This document shows, piece by piece, positions 13,915 to 21,541 of a DNA stretch of 27,376 nt. Location: positions 1-27,376 of the IMG/VR virus record IMGVR_UViG_3300037485_001572; one strand, written 5' to 3'. The DNA is from a virus. A program made the translations under genes and the position numbers. A model generated the notes under the pieces. That model was not told where the DNA came from. It did no database searches and saw only the letters and a program-made list of their open reading frames with translations. Numbering within the stretch: position 1 is the first letter of the stretch; the number at the start of each line of letters is the position of its first letter.

Positions 13915-15734
13915 TGTCTATATTTATTCCTTCAGGAACAATATTACAACCAACCAATACAAGTTATAGAGCAATTGCTCTGACTAATACAATATCGCCA
14001 TATCAACTTTATTGGCCAGTGAATTTCTTTAATACTCCAGATGTTACGGCTGCTATCTTAAATGTTACTTCAACTCCTGCTGCTGGAAATATCATTATAA
14101 TGCCGGACGCAACTAATGTGTCACCTGGTCAATTAGTAACCTTTAACAATGTAGGAAGTTTTGCTTTTGCTGTAAAGGATAATGCAGGTGGTCTTATAAT
14201 ACCTTCGGCTGCACCTGGCACAGTATATAATATATATCTGACGGATACTTCTACTCCTGCGGGGATTTGGTCTGTTATATTGGCCAATACAGGTGGTGGT
14301 GGAGGCGGAGCTCCTACAGACGCGCCCTATATAGTTAAGACTCCCGTACCTGCATTAATTAATAGTCAGCCTTTATCTACTGTCCCCCTTAGTGGCGCGA
14401 ATTTACTCAAATCAGATGTTACTGGCACAATTAGCCGCGCTATAGTTAATGTTGATTATAATGCCTATAGCATTTATCTACAACAAATTGCGGGTCTTAG
14501 TAGTACAGGTGGTAATTTAATACAGGGTGGCCCAGGCGGCTGGGATACTTTATCTATTGGTGCAAGTGGCTATGTTTTGACATCTAACGGTACATCATGC
14601 CTTTGGGCCCCTCCTAGTGGCGGTGCAATTAATATCATCAATCCAAATATCATTATAGGCGGTGATTTTGATATAAATCCCTGGCAACGAATTGGTGCTG
14701 GTGGGTCAGCTTCTGTAGGAAATGTAATAGAAACTTATGTTGCTGACAGGTTTGTTTGGAGATTCTCTACCAATCCCGGCTCTAATGTTTTACAAAATAA
14801 TATTGGTAATGTGCCTCCTTTTTCTCTTACTGGCACTAATGTTGAAACAACTATGCATTATGATTCTAATGTCGCAACCTTACCAGCTGCAGCCGATAGT
14901 TATTTGCTTTGCTATCGAGTAGAGGGATTTGATTATGTGGCTTATGCCAATGAGCCTTTAACATTATCTTTTGCGATATTTACATCAAAAGTTGGAACTT
15001 ATTGCGTGTCCTTTAGCAATTCTGGGCAAGATCGTTATTATATGACAGAGGTAGTAATTGCAACTCCTAATACATGGAATTATATCACTATTAATATGCC
15101 TGCACCGCCAACAACAGGTACTTGGAATTATACTGATGGAATAGGTCTAGATATTCGTATTTGTCTTGATGCTGGCGCTAATTTTGTTGGTACAGCAGGA
15201 GCCTGGAATACAGGGAACGCCTATTGCACAACTAATCAAGTACATGCCTTAAATGGTATATTTGTTGTGGAACTAACGCTGTTCAAACTTGAACTTGGGG
15301 TGCAAAGAACAAAATTTGTTAATCGACCAGTGGCTCAAGAATGGGAAAATTGCCAACGTTATTATTGCAAATCCTACGATATGGACATCGTACCTGGTAC
15401 TAATACAGGGTATGGTACGATTATTTCAAATACAGTGGGGCCTGACGTAATTGCAAATGGCGGTAGTTGGCTACTTGGACAGCATATAACATTCCCAGTT
15501 GTAATGCGCAATTCTACATTTAATCTTAGCGGTACTGTATATAGCCAAACTGGTGCAATCAACAATTGGCTCTTTACTCCTATTGGAGGCGTTGCTGCTA
15601 ATGTTGCATCCACTGCGATAGTTCACTCAACAAGAGGGATGTTCATAGCTAACAATACGGGAGCGCCATATGGCCTAAGTCTAGGAACTGCCTACGGTCA
15701 TTATACAGCTGATGCTGAACTTTATAGGCCATAG
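13914..15734 (+). CDS. Tail fibre or spike protein 3 with carbohydrate-binding-like module
   Basis: The 606-residue protein has an N-terminal beta domain (1-125) ending in a hexaglycine linker, then a connector (138-233: YIVKTPVPALINSQPLST, SDVTGTISRAIVNVDY, ASGYVLTSNG) that resembles residues 156-252 of fibre 1. Next comes a module starting NIIIGGDFDINPWQR (245-259) with TYVADRFVW, then WNTGNAYCTTNQVHA, LTLFKLELG and CQRYYCKS (480-487); this order is typical of phage fibre modules thought to bind cell-surface glycans. The C-terminal 120 residues are a beta-rich tip. GGGAGG lies before the ATG. It is the most likely primary receptor-binding protein, by inference. Confidence 0.78.
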   Translation: MSIFIPSGTILQPTNTSYRAIALTNTISPYQLYWPVNFFNTPDVTAAILNVTSTPAAGNIIIMPDATNVSPGQLVTFNNVGSFAFAVKDNAGGLIIPSAAPGTVYNIYLTDTSTPAGIWSVILANTGGGGGGAPTDAPYIVKTPVPALINSQPLSTVPLSGANLLKSDVTGTISRAIVNVDYNAYSIYLQQIAGLSSTGGNLIQGGPGGWDTLSIGASGYVLTSNGTSCLWAPPSGGAINIINPNIIIGGDFDINPWQRIGAGGSASVGNVIETYVADRFVWRFSTNPGSNVLQNNIGNVPPFSLTGTNVETTMHYDSNVATLPAAADSYLLCYRVEGFDYVAYANEPLTLSFAIFTSKVGTYCVSFSNSGQDRYYMTEVVIATPNTWNYITINMPAPPTTGTWNYTDGIGLDIRICLDAGANFVGTAGAWNTGNAYCTTNQVHALNGIFVVELTLFKLELGVQRTKFVNRPVAQEWENCQRYYCKSYDMDIVPGTNTGYGTIISNTVGPDVIANGGSWLLGQHITFPVVMRNSTFNLSGTVYSQTGAINNWLFTPIGGVAANVASTAIVHSTRGMFIANNTGAPYGLSLGTAYGHYTADAELYRP

Positions 15735-15743
15735 AGGTGAGAT

Positions 15744-17294
15744 ATGGTCGATCATTACAACCTCAAATTAGATATACCAGCAGGAATCCAGCGTGATGGT
15801 ACGCAGTTTGATTCAGAATATTGCGTGGATGGAGATTGGGTGAGATGGTATCGTAATCGTCCTAAAAAGATGGGTGGTTATAAATATATTCTAAGCCTTG
15901 GCAACATTGTAACTAATATGTATGTTGTCCCGCTGCAAAATCAGGTGGCAGTATATATGGGAACATTCAATAATCTCTATGTACAAAATGTCAGTCTAGA
16001 TGGGTTAACTGTCAGCGCATTAAAGAATATCACGCCATCTTTATTTGTTGGCAATGTTAACAATAACTGGACATTTGATACGCTTTCCGCACAAATCAAG
16101 AATTCTGCAGGAATTCTTGTTACTTCAACATTTCTGATAGCACATGTAGCACAGAATTATAATGATCTGACTAATAATTATGATGGTCCGGTTTATTATT
16201 ATGATATCAATACTACCATTGCATCGCCAGTAGTAGCCCAAGTATTGCCAGGAGCAGGAAATTGGTCTGGTGGTATAGTGGCTGTTCCTCCTTATTTATT
16301 TGCGTTTGGGGATTTTGGTCAAATAGCCTGGTCTAAAGTATTTGATGGCACAGCATGGTCCACTGCGCAGATTGCTGGGAACAAAATGCTATGTGCTAAA
16401 CGTGTGAGGGGTGGGGGGGCTCCAGCTGCTCTATTCTGGTCAGTTACATCGCTTGTACAAGCTACCTTTTCTGGAGGTGCTGGCAGTCCAGATGCATTTT
16501 CATTCGATACAAAACATGATGATATTTCGATTCTATCAAAAGACTCAGTCATTGAATATAATGGTATCTATTACTGGCCAGGAACTAATCAGTTCTTCAT
16601 GTATAATGGTGTGGTTAATACTATGCCAAATGTCACTAATGCTAATTGGTTTTATGATAATCTAAATATCAGTGCCAGAACTAAATTATTTGGCATTAGT
16701 AATGGTCGTTATAAAGAATTATGGTGGCATGCACCTATGTTCGGATCAACTATAAATAATCACGCTATTATATTTAATACAGACGAAGCAACTGCCTGGT
16801 ATGATGCAGCCATTAGTCGTTCTTGTGGATTCAAAGCACAGATATTTCCTAAACCAATGCTGTTTGATTATGAACAAAATGTCGTGCCAGGAAGTTATGC
16901 CTTATGGCAACATGAATATGGTTATGATCGTGACTTTAACGGCGTCTTATCTGCTATACCGTCCTTTTATGAGACTAAGATTTATATGTTAGCTAGTATG
17001 GGGGGGCCTGATGATAGACAACTGCGAATTAGAAGAATGGAACCTGATTTTACTCAAGTTGGACCTATAGAATTCGTAATAAAATATAGGGCCTTTCCAG
17101 ATTCACTTCCAGCATATTCTGATACTTATGTTTTTACAGATTCAACCAAAAAAGTAGATACTTTCGTTCAAGGTAGACAGGTTAGCTTTGTTTTTGGAGT
17201 TGTTGCGCTAGGAGCATATTATGAACAGGGAGATATCAATATAAATTATGTTATTGGCGATGCAACACCTCAATCGGGGGAATTAGATGTCTAA
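15744..17294 (+). CDS. P22 gp10-like tail hub / packaged DNA stabilisation protein
   Basis: The 516-residue protein has the family signature at its N-terminus: IPAGIQRDGTQFDS (11-24), DGDWVRWYRNRPKKMGGY (29-46). Repeated blades of W, Y and G-rich beta strands follow, including VVPLQNQVAVYMG, NGIYYWPGTNQFFMYNG and RYKELWWHAPMFG, as expected for the propeller-like hub that plugs the adaptor ring and retains DNA. P22 gp10 is about 472 residues, so this is slightly longer. GAGGTGA precedes the ATG. The next gene overlaps by 8 nt. Two runs of seven G (16413-16419 and 17000-17006) occur in an AT-rich gene but the frame stays intact. Confidence 0.82.
   Translation: MVDHYNLKLDIPAGIQRDGTQFDSEYCVDGDWVRWYRNRPKKMGGYKYILSLGNIVTNMYVVPLQNQVAVYMGTFNNLYVQNVSLDGLTVSALKNITPSLFVGNVNNNWTFDTLSAQIKNSAGILVTSTFLIAHVAQNYNDLTNNYDGPVYYYDINTTIASPVVAQVLPGAGNWSGGIVAVPPYLFAFGDFGQIAWSKVFDGTAWSTAQIAGNKMLCAKRVRGGGAPAALFWSVTSLVQATFSGGAGSPDAFSFDTKHDDISILSKDSVIEYNGIYYWPGTNQFFMYNGVVNTMPNVTNANWFYDNLNISARTKLFGISNGRYKELWWHAPMFGSTINNHAIIFNTDEATAWYDAAISRSCGFKAQIFPKPMLFDYEQNVVPGSYALWQHEYGYDRDFNGVLSAIPSFYETKIYMLASMGGPDDRQLRIRRMEPDFTQVGPIEFVIKYRAFPDSLPAYSDTYVFTDSTKKVDTFVQGRQVSFVFGVVALGAYYEQGDININYVIGDATPQSGELDV
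16097..16119. repeat. Inverted repeat inside the tail-hub gene
   Basis: CAAGAATTC (16097-16105) and GAATTCTTG (16111-16119) form a perfect 9-bp stem with a 5-nt loop, TGCAG, within coding sequence. No T-run follows it. Confidence 0.6.
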
Positions 17295-17538
17295 TGCACC
17301 TTTATTGCCCTCACATAATATGACATTTACCCAGTGGTGGAGTCAGTTAAATAGCGACTTAATTGGAAAAGCAATCACAAGCGTTGTTATCGATGAATCC
17401 AAATGGATGGATCTAGTTAATCAACTTACTCAAAATAATCAATTAGGTGTTATTCCTAATGCTAGTGAGGAATTTTATCCAGGTCCAGATGGATGGAGAA
17501 AATGGGCGATGGTTTTTATATCAAATTTACCATCGTAG
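17287..17538 (+). CDS. Small protein overlapping the tail hub gene
   Basis: The 83-residue protein contains FTQWWSQLNSDLIGKAI, SKWMDLVNQLTQNNQ and EEFYPGPDGWRKWAMVFIS. The layout of two amphipathic helices and a tryptophan-rich C-terminus resembles short unnamed proteins found near gp10-like genes. Its start lies 8 nt inside the hub gene, after CGGGGGA, so translation is coupled. In P22 the tail needle gene gp26 follows gp10, but this protein is far too short and lacks the long coiled coil, so I do not call it a needle. Confidence 0.62.
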   Translation: MSNAPLLPSHNMTFTQWWSQLNSDLIGKAITSVVIDESKWMDLVNQLTQNNQLGVIPNASEEFYPGPDGWRKWAMVFISNLPS

Positions 17539-17549
17539 GTTGCTTAGGC

Positions 17550-17579
17550 TTGCTAATTAACCAATTTGTAGTATATATT
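17550..17579 (+). promoter_or_regulatory. Putative promoter for the ejection-protein genes
   Basis: TTGCTA (17550-17555), 18 nt, TATATT (17574-17579) lie in the 64-base gap before the gene at 17603. The spacer holds AACCAATTTGTAGTA (17559-17573), two changes from the site at 961-975. Recurrence in two of the few intergenic gaps supports function; the match to sigma70 hexamers is moderate. Confidence 0.45.
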
Positions 17580-17602
17580 AAATAATAAATGAAGGTGGCC
17601 TT

Positions 17603-18772
17603 ATGTTTCAATTAGACATTTTACAGCATCAAACAAAGAAAGCCTCAGGCAAGCCTCGTAAGCGCAGTATGGTTTTAGCTCATTTTAGCCCTAAAGAGCT
17701 CGAAGATATGGATCATGTTCAAGGGGGAGTAGTCAAAGATGAACATGGTATAAAACAATATAAGAATCTTTGGGATCATCTTCTACATCATCCAGTTATT
17801 CAAGAGAATTTTAAAGCACATGCCAGAGAAACTAAAGCATCTGGCGGGTCGGCTGATATTATGCAGAGACTTAGACGTCATGGTAGACATGGTGATAGCG
17901 AAATAGCCTCTATACCATCTGCAATGGCTGATATGTTAGATTCCGTATATGGCAAAAGTCGCAACCCACAAGATGGTAAACATGAATATTTTAGTGCATC
18001 AAGTATTGGTGATTTCTTAAAAGGTGCCATAGCAAATGTTCCTTTTGAGGGGATGAAAGATTTTGGTAAACACGCAGCAAAAACAGGATCAAAAGCCTTT
18101 AATTATATGATGAGACCAGGAGCTATTAGAGTTGATCCTGGAGTTCCTGCTGCTCCTGCTGCTCCTGCTGCTCCACTTGGTATGTTGGCTCAGATGGGTA
18201 GAGCAGCTGGTTCCAGTACGGGAAAGGCTTTAGGTAGTTTAATTGGAGGAGGTTTGCTTACTTATGGAGGAGGCAAATTAGGCCAACATATTGGTAATAA
18301 ATATGGTGGAAAATATGGAGATATTGGGGGTGCTCTAGGAGCTGCTGCTGGTATGGGAGCTGGGGCTTGGGCAGGTAAAGAATTAGGTGCAAAAGTTGGT
18401 GGTCATTATGGGTCAAAGATAGGTGGGAATGTTGGGGAGCGTATGGGTAGTATGGCTGGTGCTGCACCGGCCGCTGTTGGTAGGGCTGCAAGAGCTGGCG
18501 CTCAAGCCGTATCCAATCTTCCAGGGCATGTAGCTGAATCAGCTTCTACTGCATATAGAGGACTTCCAGAACCAGTGCGCAATATTGCTGGTGGAATAGC
18601 AGCAGAAGTACCCCGTATGGGATCAGCTGCACTTGATGTGCTGAATGCGCCAGCGAATGCTTTTGCCGCCTTACATGGCCCAGCATTATCGCAAGATGAA
18701 TATACATACCGTATGTTCCCACAACTTAGACCACAACCACAAAGACATCCGATAATCGATGATGTTGAATAA
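17603..18772 (+). CDS. Putative ejection protein 1 (tandem family of three)
   Basis: The 389-residue protein has two related N-terminal motifs: LAHFSPKELEDMDHVQGG with GIKQYKNLW (25-57), and GDSEIASIPSAMADML with NPQDGKHEYF (97-130). Both follow a scheme of helix, (G)G, acidic turn, G..(E/Q)(Y/F). A Pro-Ala linker and a Gly/Ala-rich stretch (195-290) with GxxxG spacing such as GGGKLGQHIGNKYGG and GGHYGSKIGGNVGE follow, as in membrane-inserting proteins. Position right after the tail hub suggests an internal virion protein ejected with DNA, comparable in role to P22 gp7/gp20/gp16. GAAGGTGG precedes the start. Homology to the next two genes is visible; the ejection role is inferred. Confidence 0.7.
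   Translation: MFQLDILQHQTKKASGKPRKRSMVLAHFSPKELEDMDHVQGGVVKDEHGIKQYKNLWDHLLHHPVIQENFKAHARETKASGGSADIMQRLRRHGRHGDSEIASIPSAMADMLDSVYGKSRNPQDGKHEYFSASSIGDFLKGAIANVPFEGMKDFGKHAAKTGSKAFNYMMRPGAIRVDPGVPAAPAAPAAPLGMLAQMGRAAGSSTGKALGSLIGGGLLTYGGGKLGQHIGNKYGGKYGDIGGALGAAAGMGAGAWAGKELGAKVGGHYGSKIGGNVGERMGSMAGAAPAAVGRAARAGAQAVSNLPGHVAESASTAYRGLPEPVRNIAGGIAAEVPRMGSAALDVLNAPANAFAALHGPALSQDEYTYRMFPQLRPQPQRHPIIDDVE
18146..18172 (+). repeat. Three 9-nt tandem repeats (CCTGCTGCT)
   Basis: Three perfect copies encode a PAAPAAPAA linker between the N-terminal domain and the Gly/Ala-rich region of ejection protein 1. Copy number could vary by slippage without changing the frame. Confidence 0.85.
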
Positions 18773-18787
18773 TTAAGGAGAACTCGC

Positions 18788-19828
18788 ATGCTAAATTTAG
18801 AACATTTAAACCGTAGACAACTTCACAGCCATGGAGGCGGCGTACATCATAAGGAACGTCATGATGGTAATTCTTATGTTCCAGTACATATGAGCCATGA
18901 AGAGGTGCAAGCTTTAGAAGATATTGATGGTGGACCAAGACATGATAAAGCTGGTATTCGAGAATTCAAATTAGATGTTCTCAAGAATCCTCATATACAG
19001 GAAAAGTTCTTACATCATCATCATATGCATGTAGCGATGGGTGGACATGTTGGTGTGCCTCATCATGTTCAAGCAAATAGAATGAATGGACGCTTTGGTG
19101 ACACTGAAATGGTCAAAATACCTAAACATGTAGCGCATTTATTTGATCGAGCTATTGGCGGTCCATGTAGAAACCCTATAGATGGTAAACATGAGTATTT
19201 TTTAGGTGCTTTAGCTGGTTTAGCTGGTAATTTATTTAGAGCAGCAGCGCCTGCAATTGGAGGAGCCTTACGAGGTGCAGCTAGTACTGCAGCACGCGTT
19301 CTCCCATCTATGGCAAGAACCGCGGGAAGTGCGCTTGCATCAGGAGCTAGAACAGCCGGTAGCGCACTTGCTCGTGGAGCAGGATCAGCAGCAAGTGGTT
19401 TAGCTGGAGCTGGAAGAGCAGCAGCTAGTGGACTTGGTAGAGCAGCATCAGCCGCAGCACCGTATGCACGTCAAGCAGCTGGTGCCGTTGGAAGCGGACT
19501 TAAAGCGGTTGCTAAGCCTGTGATAGAAACTGCTGCATCTGTTGGATTGCCGCTTTATATGCATAAAAAACAAATGGATTCCCAAGAAGCTATGCAACGT
19601 GAGCAGATGCAACAACAGCAAGCTGTCCAAGGACTAGACACTATGCATGATTTTGGCGGCCAACGTGGAGAATATTCATCTGCTGAAGATATTCCTGTTG
19701 CACCCGGGTATCAAGGCGCACAACCACCGAGAGCTCCACAAATGACTGGTCTTACAGGTATGGGTAAGCGTGTTGTTCCCTATCAAGAAGAGCAATTCTA
19801 TGATGCAAGACCATATGAGGGGCAATAA
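18788..19828 (+). CDS. Putative ejection protein 2
   Basis: The 346-residue paralogue has a His-rich start, VHMSHEEVQALEDIDGG with GIREFKLDVLKNPHIQEKF (33-74), HHHHMH (76-81), then GDTEMVKIPKHVAHLFD and NPIDGKHEYF (104-138). The last block is almost identical to ejection protein 1 (N.P.DGKHEYF). Residues 139-250 are Ala/Gly-rich with repeats such as RTAGSALASGA and RTAGSALARGAGSA, likely amphipathic or membrane-active helices. A Gln/Met-rich segment (258-283) and a Pro-rich tail complete it. AAGGAGA precedes the start 15 nt after the previous stop. The histidine cluster might bind metal, but could also reflect composition alone. Confidence 0.7.
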   Translation: MLNLEHLNRRQLHSHGGGVHHKERHDGNSYVPVHMSHEEVQALEDIDGGPRHDKAGIREFKLDVLKNPHIQEKFLHHHHMHVAMGGHVGVPHHVQANRMNGRFGDTEMVKIPKHVAHLFDRAIGGPCRNPIDGKHEYFLGALAGLAGNLFRAAAPAIGGALRGAASTAARVLPSMARTAGSALASGARTAGSALARGAGSAASGLAGAGRAAASGLGRAASAAAPYARQAAGAVGSGLKAVAKPVIETAASVGLPLYMHKKQMDSQEAMQREQMQQQQAVQGLDTMHDFGGQRGEYSSAEDIPVAPGYQGAQPPRAPQMTGLTGMGKRVVPYQEEQFYDARPYEGQ

Positions 19829-19830
19829 TC

Positions 19831-21540
19831 ATGGCTATGGACTTATCAGTTTTAGAAGACGTTCCTGAAGATGTGGAAAAACATATTCCAATGATGGTTG
19901 CTCATTTTAGTCATGATGAGTTAAATGATCTAGACAAGATGCAAGGTGGCGTTTCTATTGATGAGGCTACTGGGCTTAGAGAATATAGCAAATTATGGGA
20001 CATAGTAAAACAGCCAAAGATGAAATCTATGTTTAAGAAGATAGCTCATGTTGAAAAAACACAAAAAGAACCTGAAAAATCTGCATTTAAAGGCTTAGAG
20101 AAGATATATCCCTCCTCGAAACAAGAGTTCCAACCAAATCCAGCTGATGATATTCCAGAAGTAGCAGCGGTAGAGGCAGCTGGAACGGAGGGTGATGATG
20201 AATTGGCTTTGATGCCTGTGCCATTCTTAGATTTCCTTGATTCACTTAGAGGAAAACCAGCCACAAATAGAACAACTGGCTTGCCTCAATATGGATTCTT
20301 CAAGAGTTTATTTAGAGTTGGTGCCAGTATTGTTGGTGCAATGTTTGGCGGCCCAGTTGGAGGTGCTATTGCAGGCGGATTGTCTCATAAGGTAACTGGC
20401 GGCAAATTCGGCAGAGGTGCCCTTCTTGGTGGAATTGGCGGGCCTATGGCTCTTTATGGTGCTGGTCAGCTTGGTGGTATGTTTCCGAGTCTTGCAGGTA
20501 CAGTTGGTTCAGGAGCTAGTAGTTTATTTGGTCCAACAATTGGAGGGCATATAGGAAATATATTTAATCCAGTGGGAGGTGGTGTTTCTGGAATGCTTGG
20601 AGGTATGCTTGGAGGTGGCGCAGGTACTGTGGGACCACAAGCTGCTGTAGGTGCTTCACAGATTGCATCAGCAGCGGCTCCCGCGGCGGCAGGTGCCGCT
20701 TCAGCTACTGCAGCACCATCGTTTTTCTCAAAATTAATGGAACCTGGCAATTTATTGCCATTAGCTACTATAGGTGGATTGATGTACAAGGGCGAGAAGA
20801 AAGCCCAGCAAGATATGGGTGATGCAATTCGCAGACATCAAGAGGCTAATGCTGCATTACAAACAGGAAGTGGCATGAATATGAAATTGGGCAATGTTAA
20901 GTCGTTTCCAACTATTTATAATCCTGATTTTAGAACTGCTAAAGAAAAACGTGGGCCGATGGGTAGTATCGAACATGAGTATTTTAAACCTCCGCCAGCC
21001 GATTATTATATGCAATATGCCAAGGGTGGTAAGGCCTCTGTGCCATCTGATCGTGGATTGGCCAAAATGAAAGAGTTGCCGGCTAATGATCACTCTCATG
21101 CGATAGAGGGTCCTGGACGTGGCCAGGAAGACCGAATACCGTTCCAACTTAAAGATGGAGATTATATTATTGATGCATCTAGTGTTGCTGATCTTGGGGA
21201 CGGTTCTTCAAAGGCCGGATATGACACTATTAATGAAATGGTACATAAGCTTAAATCTAAATTTAGAGAGCCTAAAGTATCATATTCAAGAGGTGGAAAA
21301 ATACAGGATTTAAGTAAAAGTAAGAATATTCCAGCTGCTCTATCTGATGGTGAGTACAAAATAGATCGTAAGATCGTAACAATAATAGGTAATGGCTCTA
21401 ATGATATTGGGGCAGATATTTTAGATGCTGCTCGTAAAAACCTACGTGCGCATAAAAACAGTAATGGAAATGGATTACCACCAAAAGCTAAGCATATATT
21501 TGAGTATTTTCCGAAACAATTTAAGTTAAAAGTAGGTTGA
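19831..21540 (+). CDS. Putative ejection protein 3 with duplicated SDGEY-type domain
   Basis: The 569-residue paralogue repeats the layout: VAHFSHDELNDLDKMQGG with TGLREYSKLW (23-56), then GDDELALMPVPFLDFLDSL and NRTTGLPQYGFF (121-157), and a glycine-rich hydrophobic region (158-270) suited to membrane insertion. Unlike its relatives it has a C-terminal extension with two copies of a domain common in phage structural proteins: GPGRGQEDRIPFQLKDGDYI (427-446) with DLGDGSSKAG, and NIPAALSDGEYKID (499-512) with GNGSNDIGADILDAARKNLR. KGG motifs (YAKGGKA, YSRGGKI) precede each copy. GAGGGG lies upstream of the start. The second motif copy (TGLPQY) most resembles marine-phage virion proteins with a GGxGTxNPxTGLxEF pattern. 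Confidence 0.72.
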   Translation: MAMDLSVLEDVPEDVEKHIPMMVAHFSHDELNDLDKMQGGVSIDEATGLREYSKLWDIVKQPKMKSMFKKIAHVEKTQKEPEKSAFKGLEKIYPSSKQEFQPNPADDIPEVAAVEAAGTEGDDELALMPVPFLDFLDSLRGKPATNRTTGLPQYGFFKSLFRVGASIVGAMFGGPVGGAIAGGLSHKVTGGKFGRGALLGGIGGPMALYGAGQLGGMFPSLAGTVGSGASSLFGPTIGGHIGNIFNPVGGGVSGMLGGMLGGGAGTVGPQAAVGASQIASAAAPAAAGAASATAAPSFFSKLMEPGNLLPLATIGGLMYKGEKKAQQDMGDAIRRHQEANAALQTGSGMNMKLGNVKSFPTIYNPDFRTAKEKRGPMGSIEHEYFKPPPADYYMQYAKGGKASVPSDRGLAKMKELPANDHSHAIEGPGRGQEDRIPFQLKDGDYIIDASSVADLGDGSSKAGYDTINEMVHKLKSKFREPKVSYSRGGKIQDLSKSKNIPAALSDGEYKIDRKIVTIIGNGSNDIGADILDAARKNLRAHKNSNGNGLPPKAKHIFEYFPKQFKLKVG

Positions 21541-21541
21541 T

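Noticed and set aside
16097-16119. Hairpin in the tail-hub gene as an internal terminator.
   Set aside because: No T-run follows and it sits in the middle of an intact coding region.
17287-17538. Small protein after the hub as a gp26-like tail needle.
   Set aside because: At 83 residues without a long trimeric coiled coil it cannot be a P22-type needle.
18141-18180. Tandem CCTGCTGCT units as a CRISPR or attachment repeat.
   Set aside because: Units are contiguous, only 9 nt long and in frame; they encode a Pro-Ala linker.
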